Shown piece by piece: positions 24,311-36,155 of a stretch of 64,000 nt of DNA. The position numbers and the translations under genes were made by a program. The notes below the pieces were generated by a model. The model saw only the letters and a list, made by a program, of their open reading frames with translations, did no database searches and had not been told where the DNA came from. Source of the DNA: Siphonodentalium dalli (Eukaryota > Mollusca > Scaphopoda > Gadilida > Siphonodentaliidae); contig CP136062.1 in assembly GCA_032622095.1 (NCBI GenBank), forward strand, positions 6,262,001-6,326,000. Reading direction: 5' to 3'. How positions within the stretch are numbered: position 1 is the first letter of the stretch; each line of letters begins with the position of its first letter.

Positions 24311-24894
24311 TATCTTTCGATTCGGTGCGGCATTTCCTTGTCCGAAAATCACCAGATATCGTGTCTATCGAACACCAAATTTTTGACAGTGCTATATTGT
24401 TCTATCTCCACAGTGGTCCAATGAATCTTTATTTAGTACCACGTGATTAAATAAATTTCCGTGCTAAAATGTTGTATCGCTGACCTTCAATCGAAATCAA
24501 TGGAACCCGATCTGTGCAGAGTGCCAGCGAAGTGACTAGTTGGAAATAATGCTTTCTCGCTCCTAGGTATGAACATCTTATCTCTAGGATAATTATTTGG
24601 TTAAAATAACACAGAAAATGCCGTGATTGTTCTATCTCCATGGCGTGCTTTCGTGATTACATCCAATATACCATATGTTTTGTCTCGAAACTCATACAAT
24701 AGTATTTTACACCAGCTATCATACCCGCTGTGTACTATCTTCCAAAACAGAATGAGAACATATTGTTACATAATGCCGTCAACAATCTGGGCCGATATGA
24801 TATTCTAGTGGTAGTGACGAGTGAATACATCTTCAATAGATAACTTTAATAGTGATGAGGCACAGCAACAATAGTACATACATATACATAAGCG

Positions 24895-25044
24895 TATATA
24901 AATAAGAGTCGAGTATTCTGTCAGCCAGGATATCGCATGGTAAAGATCCATGTAAATCACTCTCGATTCCTAACTCACTCTCCTTGTTCCAAGAAATCCT
25001 ACGCCTTTATATATCGGCTCAATGGTTCGCTGAACCTCATGCAT
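24895..25044 (+). other. Candidate TATA promoter plus short first exon
   Basis: TATATAAATAAG at 24895-24906 is followed about 20-25 bp on by TCTGTCAGCC (initiator-like), then ATG at 24937. The frame MVKIHVNHSRFLTHSPCSKK is open to a strong donor AAAG/GTAAGC near 25045. No homology is recognised and no downstream exon was found. Confidence 0.2.
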
Positions 25045-25525
25045 AAAGGTAAGCTCAGAGTCGTCTTAACATTCCAAAGTCCCGTAGACAAAGCCAGGTC
25101 AGATGAAGGTTACATACCAGCGATAGACAAAGAACAGTTCAGAAGCCGGCTAATTAATGTTACACAATACATTCCAACTGACCGATCTCTGCGAGGTTAA
25201 ATGTGCATGGAATGTAATTACTTAGTCTGAGGATGGCGAAAGTGCCATCAGGGATGTTACTGGTACATGTAGGTGGGGGTATATTTATGTATCAATATGA
25301 ACCGGGGGTCAACACTTTAAACTCGATTTCCCACAGAAATTAATATATGGAGATAGAACACTTTAGTTCTGACGCGACGCAATGTTTTCCGATTCTACAT
25401 ATTGTTGTTCATATATGGGAATAACAGTCCTAAACAACACGTACCAAAGGCAAACGCGAATAAAACTTACACTCTAAACTGGTCGCATTACATTTAAAGT
25501 CGCCGTCGCGAAGTTTATAACAGAG

Positions 25526-26863
25526 ACGTTTACGATTACGGATACGGATAGGGTACTACGTCGCCAACATTTGTGTACTTTCTAATCGTTGTCGTATTTT
25601 ACTATCCGTAATAACGGTTACGATTTCATTGTTTCTAATAAGCTCAAATAACACCTGAAATATATTTTCTGCAATATATTACTTTACTCCGTTCGAGACT
25701 GTATAATTATGTATATCATGTAAACCATCCAGTTGTATTGAGCTACGACCTTGGTGTGCTGTTAAGATTGGCAATCACTCTACTCGTCGTCGTGAATCTC
25801 GAGCTTCCCGCGAAATAAGATCGCGCAATTCACAACGGATAGTTATCGCTGGTTGCGATACAAAACTTTGCAGTAATAGAAGTGCACTATGAAACCAGTC
25901 GCCAAAAAATACACGGACATGGATTTGGTGTTACTAAAAGAATATTTTGCACACCCACCGACATCACCAGAGCTCATCAGTCTATGTTAGGTTTGTTCTT
26001 TGCATTTATTTTAAATTTAAAAAACACAACTCTCACAAATGCGGCATTTAAAGGTACTCAATCCAATTATATGTTCCCATATCATCAGATTCCAACAACA
26101 ACAATTTTTTTTTTAAATGCCGCTTCTGTTATCAGAATCGAGTAATTGCCCAAAATTAATGCTAACCACAGACAACTATAGTATAAAATTGCCCAAAACC
26201 TGTTATTTATCAATATTTTGTTCAACGACATTTTGCCGGTTTGTCAAATATCTGACACAAAAAAAGCACATCGCTTCTACCGTGTCGACTTTGTTTCGAT
26301 TTGGTAGTACCAAATCAGAAGTTATGCACATCAGCGAGCACATCAACCTTATGTCGGATTTCCTAAACCCAAAGAGGTGATAGGCCTGTGAAGCCGAAAT
26401 CGCATTGAAATCAAATTGCGGACTGGAAGGGTCTGGAAGTGGTGGAGTCATGGTTGGTGGGAGGTCCAAATTCAGGAACCCCTCTTCCCCATCAGCATAA
26501 CGTCTATCAGGTCATCTATGATAACAGCGAACTGAATTTCCGTGCACCACGTAACAAACACCTGACATTTATACCTGTATTGCCACAATATATCACGAGA
26601 ATCCCGGGTCGTAGGTTGTGACTGGTCGAATTATTGACAATAAACAGGTCATGATTATCGCATTGTTGCAAATGAGACGATAAGTGAAGTATTAAGGGAC
26701 TGTATACCAAACACACGCTTTGAGTTCTAAAAGTGGTACGAAATAATGATGGTATGTGTTCGTCAAAACTCTTACGCGTAGTCGTTTTGCGAAAGGACTT
26801 TTTGGCCATACGGATAGACCTACGACTTTTCGAATAGCTATCCGTATTCGTAATCGTAAACGT
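25526..26863. mobile_element. Harbinger remnant bounded by 26-bp inverted repeats
   Basis: ACGTTTACGATTACGGATAC (25526 onward, 26 bp) is matched by its inverse at 26838-26863 with one mismatch. A transposase-like fragment lies between. Target duplications are not evident. Confidence 0.35.
26203..26451 (-). pseudogene. PIF/Harbinger-type (HARBI1-like) transposase N-terminal fragment
   Basis: Starting at ATG 26449-26451, the frame encodes about 82 residues: proline-rich MTPPLPDPSS, then AISASQAYHLFGFRKSDI, RLMCSLMCI, DLVLPNRNKVDTVEAMCFF and RYLTNRQ. This order is what precedes the DDE nuclease domain in HARBI1-like proteins: an FR(F/K)xKxDI helix, then an E-x-hydrophobic 'GLC'-like helix followed by R-x-L/x-PxR. 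The DDE domain itself is missing and the frame stops after VVEQNIDK. Fragment identity is by pattern only; it could be a domesticated exon or chance. Confidence 0.4.
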
Positions 26864-26869
26864 GAGGAT

Positions 26870-28276
26870 GCGAAAGGTCTCTATTTTACTCATTTTCACG
26901 TTTATTAGACCAGCGGAGTCGCTCTGACAGCGAAATCAATCAGCCGAAATTTCTCCGGTATCGATTGACATACAAGGAAACTCCCGTTGCGCGCGCACCA
27001 CGAAAACAAAAGCATTGCATTGGGTGTAATTTATTTTTGGCCCGTGACGTCAAAAAGGACCTTCCTGATTTCGGTCGACAATGCATCGAAATCTGTTTCC
27101 TGTCGATTGTGTTTTTTTTGTTTTCCGTGGTATTATCACAGTCCTAGGAATCACTGTCCATATAATATTAAATTTGATTAAAATATAACAAATAGATCTA
27201 GATACATTACCTCTTCTATACAGATATAAGCTACAGTTAGGCAACTTCAGATTGTGTTATAATGTAAACAAATCATCTCATTGGCTAGAGACCACCCCCT
27301 GTGCTCTATCACTAAAACGAACAATTGGATTTTTCGTTCGAAAAAATTGCATTTATCTCCCCACAATTGACATGTGACAATTAAGTTAATAGTTCTTAAT
27401 GCGCTCGTTGGGTCATATCAACTCTACCTGGTCTGATTTGTACACAAATCGTGATTTTCCATCCAAATATCAGCATAAATTCACATTTATGGAACTCGTG
27501 AAAATCATTTTTTGCTGACGCGGTAGTGTCTCTATTCAGTTCCTTATTACAATTACTTATTTAAAATTTGCAGCCAATCCCAGTACAAGTTATCTCCCAT
27601 TGCCGCTCTTGGGATGCGGAGCAAAACGGGAGCTTGGAATATAAAATTTGCTTTCACATCTCAAGTTATCAACCACCCCTAGGGCCCTACTTGAAAATAT
27701 ATAGATATATTAGTTTGAGATGATCATTTCTACATTTCTCTAGTAATGAGAATGAGTTAAAATGTGCACTTAGTAGTTTAGAGCAGGGCCAGTTTTACCT
27801 CACCCGACGTCTGTTTACTCACATCCGTAATCCCTTTTATTCGGATTATCACCGGGTGCGAATAAGTAATTTGATATTTAGAGAATGGACATGTGTTTCC
27901 CCAATCGTAAAGAATTCCACCGAGTTTGCACCTGAAAGAATATTCGAGTAACTAACAGCTATTTTCTCGTAAGTTGGCAAATATACTAACAATCTGAATA
28001 CACCATCGTTTCAAGAAAAAAATACGGAATATGATGATATAAACTCAGAAGTCGCGAATGTTTGTGTGGCATAAAAATGTGAACTCTGTATTTTCTTGCA
28101 AATCATCTGCCAATGAACATGCAGTATACAAATTTTTTACTTGCCAAACTGGTATATATATTAATATAATAACTAACTATAATATATTGATTTAATATTA
28201 TTAAATAATATTTTATTCAACTAACAGTGATTCCTAGGGACTGTGGTATTATCAGTGATTATAGTATTTATTCGTC
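26870..28276. other. No gene seen
   Basis: AT-rich sequence. Only short open frames are present and nothing repeats clearly. Confidence 0.45.
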
Positions 28277-28494
28277 ATGGTACGAAGATGTGCCGTTTAT
28301 GGCTGTAACACAACCGGCAAGAACTTATTCAACTGGCCAAAAGATCGAGAGAGAGAGGACGGATTTGGACAAGGTTTGTGTGTATCAGAAGGGCTTCGTG
28401 GACGCCTAACTTGAATTATTCAGGCTCAGTTATTTGCAAGGACCATATTTGTGACAGTGCTTTCGTTAATATGTTAAAACACAGAGCAGGATAA
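28277..28494 (+). pseudogene. THAP zinc-finger exon with a frameshift
   Basis: ATG at 28277 opens MVRRCAVYGCNTTGKNLFNW then PKDRERED, a clear THAP N-terminus with the first two zinc ligands (CxxxxC) and the NLFNWPKD motif. The frame then slips around 28355. In the next frame WTRFVCIRRASW, then SGSVICKDHICDSAFVN, supply the conserved Trp and the C-x-x-H ligands, ending HRAG and TAA at 28492-28494. A donor-like CAG/GTATGT follows at 28499, suggesting this was a first exon. THAP domains bind DNA in transcription factors and P-element-like transposases. The frameshift is either real decay or a base-call error. Confidence 0.7.
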
Positions 28495-28770
28495 CAGGTA
28501 TGTACAGTTTAAATTAATTTGTATTATCATTTATGAAAATAAGAACGTGTACATACATTGTTGTTTTCGTGGCCACCAGCAAACTGATATGCTTCAGTGT
28601 GAATATCAATCATCTCTACCCACAACTTGCCACACTTCACCCTCTTCTGTTCAGTCTAAATTATAATGTCCAATCCAATCATAATAATTCAGAAATTCAG
28701 AAGTTAAATATTGTGGCATGTACGTGTAGAGGTGGTGTGGCATAATTATATGGACTGGCACGACCCCACC

Positions 28771-29112
28771 AAGAAGTTATAGTTCTGCCCCAATTTATTT
28801 TTTAATGTAGGGGTGGGTGGGAAAGTAAAGTAGCATGCGCCCACGGGGAAGTTCTGCCCAATTGTTTTTATGTGGGGTGGGGAAAGTGAACTGGACTGTG
28901 CCTACGGTAATTTTAGTTCTATCTAATTTTTTTCACGTAGGGATGGGTGTGGAAAGTCGGCTGGCATGTGCCTATGAGCAAGTTCTGCCCAATTTTATTT
29001 TCATGTAGGAGGGTTGCAAGTGAACTGGATTGCGCCTATGGGGAAATTCTGACCAATTGATTTTCATGTAAGGGTGGGTGGGGCACGTGAACTGGCAAGT
29101 GCCTATGGGGAT
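28771..29112. repeat. ~65-bp minisatellite, about 5 units
   Basis: Units carry AAGTTCTGCCCAATT, then a GTAGGGGTGGGTGGGGAAAG-like core, then ACTGGCATGTGCCTATGGGG. Starts at about 28781, 28849, 28915, 28978 and 29044. Confidence 0.75.
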
Positions 29113-29162
29113 GTCAGTAAATGAATCATGAGTGATTGAATGAACTGCACCAATCATCATAT

Positions 29163-29630
29163 TCATAGATTAAAATCATGCACAAAACCCAATAGCCACA
29201 CAATTTGATAAATGACACAACTGTTATTACATATTAACAATAAAAAATATGTGGATTGATCATAAAACTTTGAATAAATCTGACAGACAGACAGATGGTA
29301 ACTTGATAATAATAGATACCTGTCAAAGTTCTTATGAGAAAATGTGTTTATATATTTTGTACAAACTGCTAGTGTTATCCTTTTTTGTGTGTTCGAGTAT
29401 TTATATGCATGATAATTGTTGAAAATTTCACCAACATGTTTTTTGATTGTTTGATATCGAACATGTTTATTGATTGTTTGATATCGAATAACACTCACTA
29501 TGCACCCATTGATCTTAACCGTTACATGGAGTATGCCAGCTAGCTTGTAACATAACTTCATAACGGGCGGCCCTATCCACGTTAATGCAACCACAAATAA
29601 TAGGCATACCAATTTTTGGTAATTAGACAA
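29163..29630 (-). CDS. Unrecognised 155-codon open frame
   Basis: The longest open frame in the window not explained by a repeat. Its first residues MSNYQKLVCLLFVVALTWIG would make a plausible signal peptide. The body is Tyr/Ile/Lys-rich and includes an internal doublet (RYQTINKHV, RYQTIKKHV), which reflects a 24-bp tandem repeat near 29436-29485. Base composition matches the AT-rich surroundings and no family is recognised, so it may well be chance or an orphan. Confidence 0.2.
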   Translation of the reverse strand: MSNYQKLVCLLFVVALTWIGPPVMKLCYKLAGILHVTVKINGCIVSVIRYQTINKHVRYQTIKKHVGEIFNNYHAYKYSNTQKRITLAVCTKYINTFSHKNFDRYLLLSSYHLSVCQIYSKFYDQSTYFLLLICNNSCVIYQIVWLLGFVHDFNL

Positions 29631-30223
29631 TATGCCTACATGAAGTAATCATCAGTTTTTTAACACAAATATGTTTTGGATTTTTTATATAAAGTACTGG
29701 TACCCATACCGGTAATTTAAATCGAATTACATTCCGCCATTCAAAAGGTGTGTTGCATGGCCGTGTAGATCATTAGCCAGGTATCATGAATGTGGCATGA
29801 CCTGGGGGTTCCAGCTGGGTGAATGTCTTTTGATATTAAACTCTTTATTTAGTTTTATTTTAGCAGTTACTAGCTGGTCTGGTATTCAAATTTTTGGCAT
29901 GATGTTTCACGAATTGCAACGTTACGAGCAGTGCACCTTCACTGGCTTCAGACCAAGATATGAAATCACATCCCCAAAATACCATGTTCACTCTGTCATC
30001 ATATTCACCGCTTCATGTTAGGTATATACACACTGAATCTTTCCAAATAACAAAGATGCATGTGCAAAATGCAAGTGCCCCCCCCCGAGAACAACTGGTA
30101 AGTAATTTCCACTGAACGACATGCACGGGTCATTATTCTCAAACTGGTGTGACAATTATTGAATGCCACTTTAATTGTTTATTCCATACATGTCCTATTT
30201 TAGGACGGTACTAATAGCAACCA

Positions 30224-30244
30224 CAACGCGCCGCAGGCGCGTTG
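30224..30244. other. GC-rich hairpin with GCA loop
   Basis: CAACGCGCC-GCA-GGCGCGTTG, a perfect 9-bp stem. A similar hairpin is at 46271-46285. It lies at the start of a GC-richer patch (30200-30740) with a TGACGTCA site near 30269. Confidence 0.6.
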
Positions 30245-30551
30245 TTGCTTTTCATGTTTAGGCGTGAATGACGTCATCAATTTTTACAATACCATGAAAC
30301 ATAATTTCGACGCGATGAAAATCCGGACAAGAAAAATGGGTTAAAAATCACGTGACTTCCGCTCCGCTTTTGCGAAGCATTGTGGGAAAATTGATCCAGA
30401 GGTCACAGGTCGAAGAGTTCAGAATGTCGCTGATACATTGTTCATTGATTTGTTAGGCGAGTTGAACAACTCAATTCTCAACTGTCCCTACCAAATGACC
30501 GGCATCATTATAGTGTGATTTAACAATAGTGATTTTTCAAACAACACCACG

Positions 30552-30740
30552 ATGAATCAATTTGGAGTTATACATCGCAATTTTTCGACAGTAGGCGATG
30601 CAAAAGTATTCGAAATCAGTGTCACTGACAAAGTTGAAAGCGCATTTCATTTTCTACCTCACCCACGAACCAGTTTCGTCAACACCGAGGACAACATCAA
30701 GCAAATTATTACAGTACCATGGACCTTAAATCAACGATAG
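30552..30740 (+). CDS. Unrecognised 62-codon open frame
   Basis: ATG in the context ACCACGATGAAT. It encodes MNQFGVIHRNFSTVGDAKVF and so on, in a locally GC-richer segment. No domain is recognised and a chance frame is likely. Confidence 0.15.
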   Translation: MNQFGVIHRNFSTVGDAKVFEISVTDKVESAFHFLPHPRTSFVNTEDNIKQIITVPWTLNQR

Positions 30741-31044
30741 AGTGATAACAGAACACAACAATTTCGCCAACATTTCAACAACTTGAACTTGAAGATGATC
30801 ATTTTATTGAATATTCATATTGGCGTTGACCTGTTGTTGACATTGTGAATGTCACATGTGTGATTTGTTCTCTGGATTAAAACAAGACTCCAGCTTAAAC
30901 TAACAGCCGAATGGTAAGTGCATAGCCATATACTACACTGTATGCAGTATGCATCAAATTCAATCCATCATGCATGATGTAGTGAACGTTCAGTCTCAGA
31001 CCAATCTCGTTCAGACCAATCTCAATACAGTTGTATCCTTTTAG

Positions 31045-31371
31045 TACCCTGCTGGACAGAACAACTGTCCATTTAACTGCGGTGTGGTTAGCATTGCCAC
31101 CGCTGCCGAAATGCAACTACTAGTACACCGCGGCTCCACCAGCTAACTACAGTTGGGCCGTGGTGTACTTTCATTAAAATTAAACCGAAAAAAGACGACA
31201 CAAACCAGAAATCTAACCACGGCGTACATGTCATTCGGCCATGAGGGTACTAGTAGTTGCTGTTCGGCCGCAGTGAATTTGCCGTTAACTGCAGTTACAA
31301 ACTCTTGACACCGCGGCCGAACGGCAAATACACCACGGTACCAATGGACACTTGCTTTGTCCAGCGGGGTA
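31045..31371. mobile_element. TA-flanked TIR element, short copy
   Basis: TIRs of about 27 bp (TACCCTGCTGGACAGAACAA... and its inverse at the right end), with TA at both ends. It is collinear with 15781-16237 but has fewer TTCGGCC subrepeats, hence the shorter length. Confidence 0.7.
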
Positions 31372-31470
31372 TGCTTGGGGCCCCGGAATGCATAGCAGTG
31401 ACTGGTAGGCTTAAGCATGTACCGTACTTGGCTGTTGGTACAAAAGTTTGCTGGAATGTGCATACTACAG

Positions 31471-31830
31471 TACCCTGCTGGACAAAACAAGTGTCCACTT
31501 AACCGCGGTGCGGTTAGCGTTGCCACCGCGGCTGAAATGCAATTACACCGCGGCTCCACCGGCTAACTACAGTTGGGTTGCCGTGTACTTGTCATTTGGC
31601 CATGGAGTAGTCCTGCTGGACAAAACAAGTGTCCACTTAACCGCGGTGCGGTTAGCGTTGCCACCGCGGCCGAAATGCAACTACACTGCGGCTCCACCGG
31701 CTAACAACAGTTGGGCTGCGGTGTACTAGTACTCGCCATTCGGCCATGGTGTAGTTGCCGCGGTGTACGTTCATTAAACTGAAAAAGATGATACAAACCC
31801 GAAATCTAACCACGATGTACATGTACCTGT
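31471..31830. repeat. Tandem left halves of the same TIR element
   Basis: The left TIR CCTGCTGGACAAAACAAGTG occurs at 31474 and again at 31612 (138-bp period), each followed by the CCGCGG-rich body. No right TIR follows. GC is far above the surroundings. Confidence 0.65.
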
Positions 31831-32261
31831 ATACATGTATCATCTGATTACAATAATGTACATGTACCTTAAGGTTTAACATACATGTTCATGTATACCG
31901 GTATATACATTACATGTACTAGTATTCATCAGAATGACACATCCATAATTTGATATGTGCCTGTCATGCTTTAATGTCTCTTATCTCTTAACTTTGGCAG
32001 GGCTCTTGAATCGTCTTGATATACCAGTAAATGAATATTTAGAGGGAATATTCATAAGGTTCCTCATGTACATGTACCAGTAGCAGGCGTACACAACAGC
32101 ACCTTCTCTTTGGTATTTCAGATATTATTACCAGTATACCGGTATACGAATCCAGTGCACTGTTGTCTCTGAAGAAAGAATAACTGGCAGATCTTTTAGC
32201 AGATAAGTATATAAGTTACATGTACATTTGTATAAGGTATACCAAGTACAATAGACATGAA

Positions 32262-32400
32262 GAGTTTGGAATCTAGATACATATGTATATTACTTTGAAA
32301 TATTTTTCTTGGTGGGGCTGGGTGAGTTTGGAATCTACATGTAGATACATATGTACATGTATATTACTTTGAAATATTTTTCTTGGTGGGGCTGGGTGGG
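32262..32400 (+). repeat. Two-copy ~65-bp direct repeat
   Basis: GAGTTTGGAATCT...TTTTTCTTGGTGGGGCTGGGT occurs twice in succession, the second copy expanded by TACATGTA words. Confidence 0.7.
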
Positions 32401-32883
32401 GGGATGGGATTTCACACCATTACGGGTACATGTACATGTATATAAATATATTCACACTGGCGCACAACATAATCATACATTCTCAGTATGTACATGTAGT
32501 AGTACTCCCGATCGTACATGGCTATAGATTCTCACTCACCTACAGATATATTGTATGTCAGGTTGACTTGTGTGTACTGGACTACTGGTACTAGTATGTT
32601 TACAAATATTGCAACAGTAAACATTCAGATACTCTGTGCTTGGATCCCCATCCGGTGGGTAAGATATGGTACATGTACCTCTATTTGTGGACTCTTCTGC
32701 TTTTGGGCACCCCCTCTACTCACATAATGTGGGTCACACAAAGCTATGGGAAATTAGGCTTAGCCTTTTAATATGAGGTACATGTATAACAATGAAATTT
32801 GGTATGGATGTTTAATACTATGAGGACATTAAATTGAGGGTTCCATTGTTTTGTACGGCTTTTCCATCATTATCAGAACAGCG

Positions 32884-33020
32884 TACCTATGGAATAGAGA
32901 ACCATTGGAATAGCGTACCGTCGGAATATCGAACCTTCGGAATATAGTGAACCTTCGGAATTGCAAATATAACCTTCTGAATAATGAACCTTCGGAATAG
33001 CGAACCTTCGGAATAGAGAC
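32884..33020. repeat. ~18-bp minisatellite of GAACCTTCGGAATA
   Basis: About eight variant units such as CGAACCTTCGGAATAG in a row. Confidence 0.75.
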
Positions 33021-33072
33021 ATGTCCCCCAAATTAAGTGCTATACATGTACATATGTCAGGTGATGCAATCG

Positions 33073-33780
33073 ATACACAATGGGATGCTTAACTGGATTA
33101 AAACAGTTACTGGGCATATAATTTTTTGCAAATATTGTCATAATATCCCATGTTTCTGCTAAATTAAGGGGTCCCCATTGTTCTAATTGGATTAAAACAG
33201 TCAATGGGCATATATATTCTGCAAATATTGTCATAACATCCCATGTTTCTGCCAAATTAAGGTGTCCTCATTGTTCTAATTAGACTAAAACAGTCACTGG
33301 GCATATAAGTTCTGCAAATATTGTCATAACATCCCATGTTTCTGCCAAATTAAGGGGTCCCCATTGTTCTAATTGAAATGTGGCTCGCTCGTCGGACAGT
33401 GAGGTACAATGGAGGAGAAATTGCTCCTCAGTATCAATTTGGTTGCAGGTTTCACATATGCGATCCGCTTCATCGAAATCGAAATAGCGTCCGCGCTCAA
33501 TGCCCAGTGTGTGACAACTAATTCTGAATTTCGTGAGGGATTCTCGTTGCTTGGGGGTGGAAATGATGTAAAGATCCAAAGAAGTGATTGTTTTGAACGT
33601 TCTGTATGTTCTAAGCTTATTGCGTGGGGGATCACGTCTGTTGCTATTTCTGGGGAGTTTGCTGCGAATTTTATCGTTAAATAGTTATGTCTTTATTGAG
33701 TTATCAAAGAAGTCGTTGATGTTGTGATGTGGTGGCAGAGATGTGATTAACTGTTGACAAGAAGGAGTATAAAATAGGTT
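33073..33780 (-). mobile_element. LINE pol C-terminus with zinc-knuckle and three 31-residue repeats
   Basis: On the minus strand the frame from about 33780 reads with one stop (near 33680) into RNKLRTYRTFKTITSLDLYI, then LTKFRISCHTLGIERGRY, then RICETCNQIDTEEQFLLHC. The last piece is the C-x2-C...H-x4-C knuckle that follows the reverse transcriptase in many invertebrate non-LTR retrotransposons. It then runs into three in-frame 93-bp tandem repeats, each encoding LEQWGPLNLAETWDVMTIFA then ELICP(V)TVLIQ. Repeat starts are near 33357, 33264 and 33171 (exact 93-bp spacing). The reverse transcriptase itself is missing, so this is a truncated relic. Confidence 0.65.
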
Positions 33781-36155
33781 GACAAATACACGAAATGTTT
33801 ATATATCAGATTCATATTCTTTAAAAAATACTTGGCATGGTCACAGCAGTTTTACCTCTGTTTTCAACGTTTTGCATATGAGTAAAATAAACGTGAATAT
33901 GGATGTTGTTTGTATTGGGACCCAAGCACCGTGTTCAAATTTGATTTTTTGTTACTCCAGTGCGCCTTTCTGTGGCATAAAATGCCCGTAGAACAGTATT
34001 TCGGGTTTTTATCAACCTATGTCGATACCGGCAAAACATTCAAAAGCGAATATTATTACATGCATTTTAAAGCGCGAACTATACCATATGGTTTTAATTA
34101 ATGTTATATAATACCCTAGATAGAAACTTTTGATAATCTACGGGGGGTATCGACTGCGATTAACTTATTATCCGACACTCAATTATATAGCACACTAGTC
34201 GGAATATTCGATAATGACATCACAACGCGGGTAATGAGATATCCATCTCACTCATGAAAACGGCGCCGATTCACATGTGCAACAACCTGATGATTTGGCA
34301 CAGAGCGCAGCGGGGGTCAAATAGTTATCTCCTATATTCTTCAGATTTATAGGTTTAGCTTTGTATGTGTTATACAAACTACATTTATCTATGTGTATTT
34401 CCTGTTTATATGTTCATATGTTTAATTCACATATCATGTTTATGTAATGTACTATATATGTGCTCATGTGTTATGTGACAATGTGGTCACGAATGACTTA
34501 TTATCATTAAAGACATTAAAGACTCGGATGATGACACCACACAGTGGGGGATTCCGTTTATCCATCGTTCGCAGGAAAAAGACTTCGCTACAACATAGGG
34601 ACACGTGCTTGCCATTAATGAATGGGTTCCAGATTCTTTCCGGCAATTACTATTTGGCATATTTCAACATACTAAGCGGACGGTGCTTTGACCTCGACTT
34701 TTTTGACACACTGTATTTCTCTGTCAGACGATCGCGCCCTATTTTACGAGAACATATCATGTTAAACATCCCCAATGAGAGATTATTTAAACAAATAATG
34801 ACCATGACAGACTAAAAAACTATACGTGCTCTGGCACACTTCGTCCACCGTGGATTGAAAACGAAAGGGCTTTGGGTAAATGCGCCGAGATATTATTAAT
34901 GTCGAGTGAAAAATAAGTGTCAAGTAGATAATTCAATATAAACAAATAACAGTGCAAAATAAGTGCCAATATTGGTACAGCACATACAACATACAAACGT
35001 GTCACGCAGATACAGCACTATATATATATAAACATAAGTGCAAAATATGTGTCAAGAAGGTAAGTAATATAAACATAATATGTCCTAAATACACATATGA
35101 TACTACATCGTCGTACATCGTCGCTCACTCGAGCTTCATAACTTTGTCTACGTAATTTGGAATGAGGTATACGATATATTGACAAATAAAACGAACCATT
35201 GATATACCGGCTTCATATGCTAGCTCTGAAAAATAATATCCATGGTCACAGCCATTTGATAAACGTTTTCATTTTAATAAACGCTCTTTCTTATGAACAA
35301 CGACCGCGTGTTAAACGTTAAATTTTGTATGAATTAAATGCTTCTTCCTGACACATATAATTCCCGCAGAAAGGTTGTTCGTGTAAGTACAAACCAGTTC
35401 GTTATCGGTAACAATTAAAAAGTGATTATTTATCAGACGTATTTATGAGTGCAAACCGCCATGTGTCTTGAGATAAAAAAAATATGTATATTTTATTTAA
35501 AACACTTTTGTTTTTTTTAAATGAGCTCTGCTCCATTCACTTATTATTTATTTTATAATTTGTTAATTAAATCTAACACCGTGATAACATCCGCTAGGGT
35601 ACCCCGAGTCATCACACCAAATGTAATTGAAATCGGTATAGGGAGAAAATCCGGGCAGATAGACAGATAGATATACAAACTTTCACATTGAATTTAAACT
35701 CATATATAAATCTAGACCAAGAGAGATTCATTACAATGTGTATATTATGTATTTAGTCTGGCCATCGTTTTTATGGTGTGTTGATATACCAGCTTCGTGA
35801 TCTATGGCAATACATGCCATGACTACACCAGTTTTACAGCTATGTTCTACTTTTCACATACATAAAAGTGAAGAAAAAACGCTCTTCATGTCTACGATAT
35901 CTAGATTAGACTAATACTGAACGCTCTTTTCTAAACCACCTTGTGGAATTTTCTGTTTTTGTTTGGGACCCAAACACCGTGTTTAAAGTTGTATTTTACA
36001 TTACATCAATATGTCTTTTTGGGAACTCAGCATGCTCATTTAACGGAAGAGTATACATGTATGTATCGATCTATTTCGGTACCGGTAAAATTTCGAAAGT
36101 GAATATTATTAGCTGTATTTTGAATCACAAACCGCCATGTGCCTTTAAGTAACAT
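33775..36155. repeat. Cluster of three degenerate copies of one interspersed repeat
   Basis: Segments at 33775-34110, 35160-35470 and 35770-36150 share TTGACAAAT/GATATACCGGCTTCATA, CATGGTCACAGC, GGGACCCAAACACCGTGTT and ACCGGTAAAA...GAATATTATTA in order. A fainter copy may lie near 55050-55310. No protein is recognised. Confidence 0.5.

Noticed and set aside
34447..34815. 122-codon frame
   Set aside because: No motif, composition like the surroundings, no splice or promoter context beyond chance.
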